Assembly: GCA_030951065.1 (NCBI GenBank)
Contig: JAUZQH010000130.1
Span: 1-7,048, forward strand
Origin: Mariprofundus sp.
GTDB taxonomy: Bacteria; Pseudomonadota; Zetaproteobacteria; Mariprofundales; Mariprofundaceae
DNA: 7,048 bases
Direction: 5' to 3'
The position numbers were made by a program, and so were the translations under genes. Shown here in pieces: positions 1 through 5,285 of the stretch. Each line of letters opens with the position of its first letter. The stretch's first letter is position 1. The notes beneath the pieces are model-generated. The model made no database searches and was not told where the DNA came from. It was given only the letters and a program-made list of their open reading frames with translations.

Positions 1-644
1 ACATACGGATTCTGTGCATGGGTGGCCGCCAGTCTGGTGTGTGGTTCGACCGTGAGTTGATAACAGGACAAGTGTTCCGGAGACAGTTCGATGGCTGTAT
101 GCAACGTGGTCAGCCAGTCCTGCAGGTTTTGTCCGGGCAGGCCGTACATCAGATCCAGATTGATATTGCTGAAACCTGCATCACGGGCGATATGATATGC
201 CTGAATAGCTTCATCTGATCCGTGAATGCGTTCCAGCCAGCGCAATTCTGTTGTATCCAGGCTCTGAATGCCGATAGAAAGACGGTTGACGCCTGCTTGT
301 CGGTAGGCACGGAAATTGCCGGAGTCGGCAGTGCCCGGATTGGCTTCCAGCGTGATTTCTGCATCATTCTCGATACCGCAACAGTCGCGGGCGGCATCAA
401 TGACCGTTTCAATCAGCGAAGGAGGGGCCAGAGAAGGCGTACCGCCACCAAAAAATATACTGTACAGCGTGCGTCCGGAAAATTGCGGTGTGTTGCTCCA
501 GTGTTTCAGTTCGGTAATCAGTGCATTCCGGTAAGCGTCCCAGTCGGGCTGTAAACGTTCATGTGAATTAAAATCGCAGTAATGGCATTTGTGCAGGCAG
601 AAAGGAATATGCACATACAGTTGTAGTGGAGAAGGGGCGAACAA
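1..644 (-). CDS. hemW: HemW-type radical SAM protein (heme chaperone), N-terminal part, cut by the window edge
   Basis: About 214 N-terminal residues are visible; the C-terminus lies beyond position 1. Seen: a radical SAM Cys motif C16-LHK-C20-HY-C23 followed by D-F, then GGGTPS at 66-71, EITLEANPGT at 96-105, GVNRLSIGIQS at 118-128 and LMYGLPGQ at 165-172. HemN coproporphyrinogen dehydrogenases carry CxxxCxxCxC, whereas here the fourth position is Phe25, as in HemW. HemW proteins bind a 4Fe-4S cluster and heme and are regarded as heme chaperones rather than oxidases; that role is family knowledge. The start is inferred as TTG at 642-644, because an in-frame TAA lies three codons upstream with no ATG or GTG between, and the homology begins at once (LFAPSPLQLYVHIPFC). 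There is no clear Shine-Dalgarno. The start lies 2 nt after the rng stop, so translation is probably coupled to rng. In E. coli hemW follows rdgB; here it follows maf and rng. Confidence 0.93.
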   Translation of the reverse strand, partial: MFAPSPLQLYVHIPFCLHKCHYCDFNSHERLQPDWDAYRNALITELKHWSNTPQFSGRTLYSIFFGGGTPSLAPPSLIETVIDAARDCCGIENDAEITLEANPGTADSGNFRAYRQAGVNRLSIGIQSLDTTELRWLERIHGSDEAIQAYHIARDAGFSNINLDLMYGLPGQNLQDWLTTLHTAIELSPEHLSCYQLTVEPHTRLAATHAQNPY

Positions 645-646
645 AA

Positions 647-2167
647 CTATTTAAGTACGACTTCGTAGTGTTCTACAGCAAAGTGTTCATTACTTTCCAG
701 TGAAATTTCTTTTTTCAGAAAATCTTCCAGTTGCAGCACACTTTCGTTTTCTATACCCAGTAGCAGGTCAATAATATCAGGGTGTGCAATGACGGTCAGT
801 TTTTCACACGGATAAGCACGCGCTTCCGCCACCACTTCGCGGAACAACTGATAACAGATGGTGGATGGACTTTTTGTCAGTCCGATACCGTGGCAGTGGT
901 TACACTCGGTCAATAAAATGCGCCCCAGCGAATCACGTGTGCGTTTGCGCGTCATTTCAACAAGCCCGAGTTCCGAGAACTGCACGATATGGTTTTTCGC
1001 TTTATCCCGTTTCAGTGCCTCTTCCAGTACCTCAATCAGCTTCAGTTTGTTTTGCTCTTCCTGCATATCAATAAAGTCGACCACAATAATACCACCCAGA
1101 TTACGCAAGCGAAGCTGATGTACAATTTCATGCACGGCCTCCAGATTGGTTTTGAAACCGGTTTCCTCCATATTTCTGGAGCCGACAAAGGAGCCTGAGT
1201 TTACATCGATGGCAATTAACGCCTCGGTTTGATCAATAACAATATGGCCGCCGGATTTCAGTGGAACACGCCGTTGCAGTGCCCGTTCCATGGTTTCTTC
1301 GACGCCATAGACGTCAAAAATCGGACGGTTGCCCGGATAGTAATAGAGTTTCTTGGCGACTTCCGGCATGAAGCGGCGGGCAAATTTTTTCATCGTATCG
1401 TAAGCTTCGCGGGAGTCGATATGAATTTTTTCCACTTCAGCGTCGACATAATCGCGCATGACACGCAAATACAGGTTCAGCTCCTTATGAATCATGGAGC
1501 CGGGGGCGGAGTTCTTGGCCCTTTTTTCAATATCAGCCCATAACCGCAACAGAAAATCAAGATCCTGGCGCAATTCCGGCTCTTCTTTTCCTTCGGCAAC
1601 AGTGCGGATAATAATGCCACCCTGTTGCAGGTTCATGGATTTGCAGATATTCAGCAGCCGTTCACGTTCAACCGGGTCTTCAAGACGCCTGGCAATACCG
1701 ATATGATCCAGATTTGGCATATAAACCAGATAACGACCGGGCAAACCAATCTGGCTGGTCATGCGAGGCCCTTTGGAAGCAATGGGTTCGCGGGACACCT
1801 GAACCATCAGATTCTGACCATCCTTGAGTAGGCCGGATATCGGTGGTGCATTACGGCGTGATGGTGAACTGTCGGCAGTTACAGCCGCGTTGCCTGCTTC
1901 GTCAGTTTGTTCCATATCCTCCGTGAAGTTATCGACCTGCTGTTTGGCGGTGGCGATATCTCCGGCGTAAAGAAAGCCTGCTTTTTCCATGCCGATATCG
2001 ATAAAAGCCGCCTGGATACCGGGCAGTACGCGCTGAACACGACCTTTGTAGATGTTACCTTTCAGGCCGCGTTCACGTTCAATATAAATTTCTTCAGGTT
2101 GTCCGTTCTCGATACGTGCAATCCGTGTTTCAAACGGCGCCACGTTGACCAGTAATTCTACGCTCAT
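647..2167 (-). CDS. rng: Ribonuclease G (RNase E/G family endoribonuclease)
   Basis: The 506-residue product starts MSVELLVNVAPFETRIA, the usual RNase G N-terminus. RNase G is a cytoplasmic single-strand endoribonuclease that prefers 5'-monophosphorylated RNA and acts in 16S rRNA 5'-end maturation and mRNA decay. Seen: an S1-type domain (about 36-130, GNIYKGRVQRVLPGIQAAFIDIG), then the DNase I-like catalytic part with AID321VNSG and VVD364FIDM. The 43-residue spacing of these Asp matches the magnesium-binding pair D303/D346 of E. coli RNase E. A zinc-link CxxC follows at C422/C425 (ECNHCHG), after the conserved GLVEMTRKRTRDS. No long arginine- or proline-rich degradosome tail follows, so RNase G is preferred over RNase E. 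The S1 domain carries a longer acidic, Ser/Pro-rich loop (about 72-109) than E. coli RNase G. The ATG at 2165-2167 has a weak GGGA about 10 nt upstream. It lies between maf and hemW in one apparent operon. Confidence 0.97.
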   Translation of the reverse strand: MSVELLVNVAPFETRIARIENGQPEEIYIERERGLKGNIYKGRVQRVLPGIQAAFIDIGMEKAGFLYAGDIATAKQQVDNFTEDMEQTDEAGNAAVTADSSPSRRNAPPISGLLKDGQNLMVQVSREPIASKGPRMTSQIGLPGRYLVYMPNLDHIGIARRLEDPVERERLLNICKSMNLQQGGIIIRTVAEGKEEPELRQDLDFLLRLWADIEKRAKNSAPGSMIHKELNLYLRVMRDYVDAEVEKIHIDSREAYDTMKKFARRFMPEVAKKLYYYPGNRPIFDVYGVEETMERALQRRVPLKSGGHIVIDQTEALIAIDVNSGSFVGSRNMEETGFKTNLEAVHEIVHQLRLRNLGGIIVVDFIDMQEEQNKLKLIEVLEEALKRDKAKNHIVQFSELGLVEMTRKRTRDSLGRILLTECNHCHGIGLTKSPSTICYQLFREVVAEARAYPCEKLTVIAHPDIIDLLLGIENESVLQLEDFLKKEISLESNEHFAVEHYEVVLK

Positions 2168-2206
2168 GATGATAATCCCAAAAATAATTTAAGCGTAAGT
2201 ATTCAC

Positions 2207-2231
2207 CACGAAGCGCACGAAGTACACGAAG
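2207..2231. repeat. Three perfect CACGAAG units at a 9-bp period
   Basis: CACGAAG occurs at 2207-2213, 2216-2222 and 2225-2231, with 2-nt variable spacers (CG, TA). It fills much of the 69-nt gap between the maf stop and the rng start. On the transcribed strand the unit reads CTTCGTG. The array is flanked by TTCAC on one side and AAAC on the other. From memory, similar 'ccacgaag-nacacgaag' strings occur between genes in various bacterial genomes, so this may be one copy of a dispersed intergenic repeat; that part is recollection, not shown here. It would sit in the maf-rng mRNA and could also be a protein-binding array, since the period is near one helical turn. Confidence 0.7.
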
Positions 2232-2236
2232 AAACT

Positions 2237-2812
2237 TCAGTCGGGCACATTTGTCTGAAGTGACCGAAGCTCCGCGAGCATATCCAGCGTGGTGAGAACC
2301 GGCAGGCCGATGACATTATCCAGCGGACCGTCAATGGATTCAATAAAACTGGCCGCGCCGCCCTGCACGGCATATGCACCTGCTTTATCGAGCACATCAT
2401 TATGAGCCAGATAGGTTTTGATTTCATCTGTACTGACTGTCCTGAAGCGGACGCGGGTCGCCACGTGCTGTTGTAGAAGCTCCCCATTCAGGCGTACGCA
2501 GACTCCTGTGATCACCTGATGGTCAGCCCCGGAAAGTTGTTGCAGCATGGTTTTTGCCTGCCTCAGGTCGCGTGGTTGCCCCAGCACATGCTTGCCGATG
2601 GCGACCAGCGTATCTGCTGCAATCACAGGTTTTCCTGCCGGCGCATTGCAAGCGATAGCCTTTTCCCGACTCAGACGTTTTACCATGGCAGTCACGGATT
2701 CACAGGGAAAAGGGGTTTCATCTATGTGGGAAGGTTGTACCTCCACTGCCAGACCGGCACTTTGTAGCAAAGAAAGGCGGCGGGGAGAACGGGAGGCCAG
2801 GATGATTTCCAT
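2237..2812 (-). CDS. maf: Maf family nucleotide pyrophosphatase, YhdE type (dTTP/UTP pyrophosphatase)
   Basis: The 191-residue protein has the length usual for Maf. Maf proteins hydrolyse non-canonical and some canonical nucleoside triphosphates to monophosphate and pyrophosphate in the cytoplasm. Seen: the N-terminal ILASRSPRR loop (4-12), REK51A, VIAAD67TLV, LGQPRD (77-82), LSGADHQVITGV (93-104) and LDK143AGAYAVQ150G. The ADT and DKAGAYxxQG motifs match E. coli YhdE (dTTP/UTP-acting) more than YceF (m7GTP-acting), which I infer indicates dTTP/UTP preference. The ATG at 2810-2812 fits the family start exactly, but no Shine-Dalgarno precedes it. A -10-like TATCAT lies only 6 nt upstream on the coding strand, so a very short or absent leader is possible. 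It is the first gene of maf-rng-hemW and is divergent from ispB. In E. coli yhdE also precedes rng, so this pairing is conserved. Confidence 0.95.
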   Translation of the reverse strand: MEIILASRSPRRLSLLQSAGLAVEVQPSHIDETPFPCESVTAMVKRLSREKAIACNAPAGKPVIAADTLVAIGKHVLGQPRDLRQAKTMLQQLSGADHQVITGVCVRLNGELLQQHVATRVRFRTVSTDEIKTYLAHNDVLDKAGAYAVQGGAASFIESIDGPLDNVIGLPVLTTLDMLAELRSLQTNVPD

Positions 2813-2837
2813 TTGCGTATGATAGCGTTACTTTGCC

Positions 2838-2865
2838 TTGACGGCACGAGGCGCACGCATACGAT
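2838..2865 (+). promoter_or_regulatory. Predicted sigma70-type promoter for ispB
   Basis: TTGACG (2838-2843, 5 of 6 to consensus) and TACGAT (2860-2865, 4 of 6) are separated by 16 bp. Transcription would begin near 2871-2873, leaving only a few bases before the GTG start at 2875. No competing strong promoter is visible in the 62-bp maf/ispB gap on this strand. Confidence 0.5.
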
Positions 2866-2874
2866 GCACAGTTC

Positions 2875-3867
2875 GTGACTGATTCATCCATTCATACCTC
2901 GCTGGAGCGCGCTGTCGAACTGTGCCAATCTGATATGGTACGGGTGAATGCCTGTATCCATCAGAATTTGCAATCCGATATCATGATGATTCCCGCCATC
3001 GGGCATTATATTGTCAACAGTGGTGGCAAGCGGCTACGGCCATTGCTGTGTCTGCTGACGGCACGTTTGTTCGGTTATCAGGGGGATCGTCATATTCCAC
3101 TTTCCGTGGTGGTTGAATTTATTCATACGGCATCGCTGTTGCATGATGATGTGGTTGATTCATCCGATCAGCGGCGTGGTGCACCATCGGCAAATGGGGT
3201 CTGGGGTAATCAGGCATCGGTGCTGGTGGGTGATTATCTCTTTTCTCGCGCATTCCAGATGATGGTCGCTGACGGCGATATGGCGATGCTGAAACTGATG
3301 TCCGATGTCACCAATGCGCTGGCTGAAGGTGAAGTCCTGCAATTATCGCGTACCTTTCATCTGGAGATGACAGAAGCAGAGTGTCTTGAAGTGATTGAAC
3401 GTAAAACAGCTGTGTTGTTCAAGGCAGCCAGTGAGGTGGGAGCCCATGCTGCCGGGCAGTCTGCTGAAATAGTAGCGGACATGGCTGAATACGGTATGTG
3501 TCTGGGTGTGGCATTCCAGTTGATGGATGATGCGCTGGATTATCTGGCCGAGGCCGAGGATGCCGGCAAGCCGGTTGGGCATGATCTGGAAGAAGGGAAG
3601 ATCACCTTGCCTCTGATTTATGCCATGCAGAACGATGAGGAACTGGCCAGTCGGGTTGAGTTAATTGCCGAACGTGGTTCATATGAAAATGGTGACCGGG
3701 AATGGGTGCGTGAGCATGTTGCGGCACAGAACGGTTCGGGTTTTGCCATGGCCCGGGCAAAAGATTATGCCGAACGAGCCAAACAATTGCTGCCGGTGCA
3801 TGCTGATAAAGAAATTCGACAATTGCTGGCTGATCTGGCCGACTTTTCCGCTCACCGCCCTTTTTAA
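2875..3867 (+). CDS. ispB: Octaprenyl (polyprenyl) diphosphate synthase
   Basis: The 330-residue trans-isoprenyl diphosphate synthase makes the long-chain prenyl tail of ubiquinone/menaquinone from FPP and IPP. Seen: GGKRLRP (50-56), the first Asp-rich motif LLHD91DVVD95 followed by DQRRG, GDYLFSRAFQ (119-128), EGEVLQL (151-157), K177TA, the second Asp-rich motif QLMD218DALD222, and GKPVGHDLEEGKITLPL (231-247). The DDxxD form and the E. coli-like sequence indicate the IspB class rather than IspA. Exact chain length cannot be read from sequence. The start is GTG at 2875: an in-frame stop lies at 2839-2841 with no other start between, and the N-terminus aligns with E. coli IspB with only a few extra residues. 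There is no Shine-Dalgarno, and the predicted transcription start is only 2-4 nt upstream, so the mRNA may be nearly leaderless. ispB is often next to rplU-rpmA; here it is divergent from maf. Confidence 0.96.
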   Translation: MTDSSIHTSLERAVELCQSDMVRVNACIHQNLQSDIMMIPAIGHYIVNSGGKRLRPLLCLLTARLFGYQGDRHIPLSVVVEFIHTASLLHDDVVDSSDQRRGAPSANGVWGNQASVLVGDYLFSRAFQMMVADGDMAMLKLMSDVTNALAEGEVLQLSRTFHLEMTEAECLEVIERKTAVLFKAASEVGAHAAGQSAEIVADMAEYGMCLGVAFQLMDDALDYLAEAEDAGKPVGHDLEEGKITLPLIYAMQNDEELASRVELIAERGSYENGDREWVREHVAAQNGSGFAMARAKDYAERAKQLLPVHADKEIRQLLADLADFSAHRPF

Positions 3868-3915
3868 GGAAGCTATGATGTGTCAGTGCTTCCGTGCAGT
3901 CCACGGACGGGCTGC

Positions 3916-4009
3916 CAAATCAAACACGCAAGTACTTGATTTGTAAGCAAATACAAAATCGCATTTTTGCATTTGCGGGCTGATTACAGGCAGGATGCCA
4001 TTAATCAGC
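3916..4009. repeat. Three consecutive inverted repeats (tandem hairpins) downstream of ispB
   Basis: Hairpin 1 pairs CAAATCAA (3916-3923) with TTGATTTG (3936-3943), 8 bp around a 12-nt loop; a 10-bp palindrome CAAGTACTTG (3929-3938) overlaps it and would be an alternative fold. Hairpin 2 pairs GCAAAT (3947-3952) and CAAAA (3954-3958) with TTTTG (3965-3969) and ATTTGC (3971-3976), 11 pairs with one A/C mismatch and a 6-nt loop. Hairpin 3 pairs GCTGATTA (3979-3986) with TAATCAGC (4002-4009), with an inner GGC/GCC. Gaps between hairpins are only 3 and 2 nt. None is followed by a T-tract, so they are not classic terminators. The rest of the gene-free stretch 3868-4127 holds a weaker GGAAGC/GCTTCC pair right after the ispB stop (3868-3893) and the tRNA promoter. 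Confidence 0.6.
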
Positions 4010-4062
4010 ATCTCCTTAAGCAGCGCGCAGGAAACACGGTATGGAACAGGATGTGAAACAAC

Positions 4063-4091
4063 TTGCCGTGGTTGGCCTATCTTTCTAATAT
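4063..4091 (+). promoter_or_regulatory. Predicted stable-RNA promoter for tRNA-Pro
   Basis: TTGCCG (4063-4068) and TAATAT (4086-4091) are separated by 17 bp. The bases after the -10 (4092-4099) are TCGCCGCC, a GC-rich discriminator. Such discriminators are known from rRNA and tRNA promoters under ppGpp/DksA stringent control; that this one is so controlled is inference. The start would be near 4098, giving a leader of about 30 nt before the mature tRNA. Confidence 0.6.
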
Positions 4092-4127
4092 TCGCCGCCT
4101 GCTTGTCAGTTCATTAAATTATTAATA

Positions 4128-4204
4128 CGGGGTGTGGCGCAGCCTGGTAGCGCGTACCGTTCGGGACGGTAAGGTCGGAGGTTCGAACCCTCTCACCCCG
4201 ACCA
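4128..4204 (+). tRNA. proK: tRNA-Pro(CGG)
   Basis: The full cloverleaf is 77 nt with encoded CCA. The acceptor stem pairs CGGGGTG (4128-4134) with CACCCCG (4194-4200). The D-arm is GCGC-AGCCTGGTA-GCGC, the anticodon stem TACCG/CGGTA encloses loop TTCGGGA with anticodon CGG at 4162-4164, and the T-arm is GGAGG-TTCGAAC-CCTCT. A4201 is the discriminator base and CCA is 4202-4204. It reads CCG codons and closely resembles E. coli proK outside the stems. Only a short T-run (4205-4209) follows and no hairpin precedes it beyond the tRNA itself, so read-through into the cyclase-like gene is possible. Confidence 0.98.
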
Positions 4205-4303
4205 TTTTTCCATTATTGTATCCGGTCTGGAATTGCGATCTGCATCACATAACGAAAATATTCCCGCTTTAGCCTTCGAGCCTGTTTGTATACCATTTCT
4301 CTC

Positions 4304-4308
4304 GGAGG
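4304..4308 (+). promoter_or_regulatory. Ribosome binding site GGAGG that sets the cyclase-like gene start
   Basis: GGAGG lies 5 nt before the ATG at 4314. The open frame extends upstream to a TTG at 4233, but that codon has no Shine-Dalgarno, so 4314 is chosen. Confidence 0.85.
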
Positions 4309-4313
4309 AAATC

Positions 4314-5120
4314 ATGTCCCCTGTGCATAAGCAGGAAGCCAGCCACAGCCCCGTCAAGGTGCTCAGTATTCCTAAAGCGTCGTCGCAATTAGATGAAAAT
4401 ATCAGCGAACATGCGCTTGATCTGGCCATTGTGCCAAAAATGGCGGCTTCGCGCCCGGCCAGCCGTGTGGATGAAGAACCGCTTGATCTGGATGTGATTA
4501 TCGAGTCGGTTGCCCAGGCTATTGCAACAACCGAGGATCATTACAAATGTATCATGTTTACCGATCTGGAAAGTTCAACCGAATACAAGCGTTCGATGGG
4601 GCATACCAAGGGATATATGCGCAACCGGTTATTTTGCGATGCATGCAAGGAAGCTGTTGAAAGATACAATGGTCAGGTTGTCAAACGCCTGGGCGATGGC
4701 GTGATGGTCGTATTTGAAAATGCCATTGATGCAGTTTTGGCGGCATTGTTGATCAAGCGAAGCCTTGCAGAAGGTCGTAAAACGTTGAAAAAACTGGTTG
4801 GCTCGATGAATTATCGCATTGGAATTACATGCGGGTATGTCAAGGCAATACCGGGTGATGTTCAGGACTATATCGGTCATGCCATGGACAAGGGGGCGCG
4901 GATTCAGGCCGAAGCGTTGCGGAACCAGATTTTGATTGATGAAATTGTTTTTGGCTTGATTCATACAAAAATACGGGACTATTCGGGTGATATCCTGATC
5001 GGGTCAGCACGAAATTTGTCGCTGAAAGGTGTGGGCGTAAGTACACTCTATGAGGTTTCACCGAAAAAAATGGGGCTGGAATCGAGTATTTCGACACGTA
5101 TAAAAAACATGTTCCGCTAA
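4314..5120 (+). CDS. Class III adenylate/guanylate cyclase-domain protein, possibly altered in activity
   Basis: The 268-residue protein has no signal peptide or membrane segment, so it is probably cytoplasmic. Residues 1-75 are an unrecognised, hydrophilic region. Residues about 78-253 form a class III nucleotidyl cyclase homology domain: MFTD84LESST, K124RLGD128GVMVVF, YRIGITCGYV (167-176), then QD185YIGHAMD192KGAR196I. By alignment with mammalian adenylyl cyclase, D84 and D128 are the metal-binding aspartates, K124 and D185 the purine-recognising pair (suggesting ATP rather than GTP), and R196 the transition-state arginine. The partner Asn of the transition state is replaced by Asp192. Class III domains act as dimers with shared sites. 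No sensor domain is recognisable, so any control must come through the N-terminus or partners. It follows tRNA-Pro by 109 nt without a clear terminator. Whether it makes cAMP is uncertain; a degenerate regulatory domain is the main alternative. Confidence 0.85.
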   Translation: MSPVHKQEASHSPVKVLSIPKASSQLDENISEHALDLAIVPKMAASRPASRVDEEPLDLDVIIESVAQAIATTEDHYKCIMFTDLESSTEYKRSMGHTKGYMRNRLFCDACKEAVERYNGQVVKRLGDGVMVVFENAIDAVLAALLIKRSLAEGRKTLKKLVGSMNYRIGITCGYVKAIPGDVQDYIGHAMDKGARIQAEALRNQILIDEIVFGLIHTKIRDYSGDILIGSARNLSLKGVGVSTLYEVSPKKMGLESSISTRIKNMFR

Positions 5121-5180
5121 ACTTTGCGTAAACCAACATCCATAAGGGGCATAGCTAAGTTTTCGAAGCTGTCATGGGGA

Positions 5181-5208
5181 CTGACAATAACGGATGTTCG
5201 AGTAATTT
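5181..5208 (+). promoter_or_regulatory. Possible promoter for the glycine-zipper lipoprotein gene
   Basis: CTGACA (5181-5186) and TAATTT (5203-5208) are spaced by 16 bp within the 165-nt gap after the cyclase-like gene. The -10 keeps only the T, A and final T of the consensus, so this is a weak call. Confidence 0.25.
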
Positions 5209-5226
5209 GCCCGCCACATAGCGAAA

Positions 5227-5254
5227 GTTTTTCATGTTGCTGGCATGGGAAAAC
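5227..5254. repeat. Imperfect inverted repeat in the lipoprotein leader
   Basis: GTTTT (5227-5231) and CATG (5233-5236) pair with CATG (5244-5247) and AAAAC (5250-5254) around a 7-nt loop, with a small internal T/GG mismatch. It ends 20 nt before the AGGAGA ribosome binding site, so it would lie in the 5' leader if transcription starts near 5215. It could be an operator or an mRNA structure; nothing proves either. Confidence 0.3.
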
Positions 5255-5273
5255 AGCATAGCCTGCTCCAGGT

Positions 5274-5280
5274 AAGGAGA
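5274..5280 (+). promoter_or_regulatory. Ribosome binding site AAGGAGA for the lipoprotein gene
   Basis: AAGGAGA lies 5 nt before the ATG at 5286 and supports that start together with the signal peptide. Confidence 0.8.
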
Positions 5281-5285
5281 ATTTT

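Noticed and set aside
2168..2206. Separate promoter for rng between maf and rng
   Set aside because: AT-rich sequence is present, but no -35/-10 pair with good spacing could be made convincingly.
2207..2231. CRISPR array
   Set aside because: Units are 7 nt with 2-nt spacers, far below CRISPR repeat and spacer lengths, and no cas gene is present.
3868..3893. ispB terminator formed by GGAAGC/GCTTCC
   Set aside because: Six base pairs around a 14-nt loop with no T-tract is too weak for an intrinsic terminator.
3665..3946. A 93-codon plus-strand frame running past the end of ispB
   Set aside because: It lies mostly in another frame of ispB, has no ribosome binding site and gives a sequence with no family resemblance.
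4041..4088. A 15-codon reading frame with AGGA upstream (MEQDVKQLAVVGLSF)
   Set aside because: It overlaps the predicted tRNA promoter, including the -35 and -10, and resembles nothing I know; its stop codon forms part of the -10.
4128..4204. Genomic island attachment site at the tRNA 3' end
   Set aside because: I saw no integrase gene and no second copy of the tRNA 3' end within the window.
4205..4209. Intrinsic terminator after tRNA-Pro
   Set aside because: Only five T residues follow, and no dedicated GC-rich hairpin lies directly in front other than the tRNA fold.
4233..4313. Upstream extension of the cyclase-like gene to a TTG at 4233
   Set aside because: There is no Shine-Dalgarno at the TTG, while a strong GGAGG sits 5 nt before the ATG at 4314.
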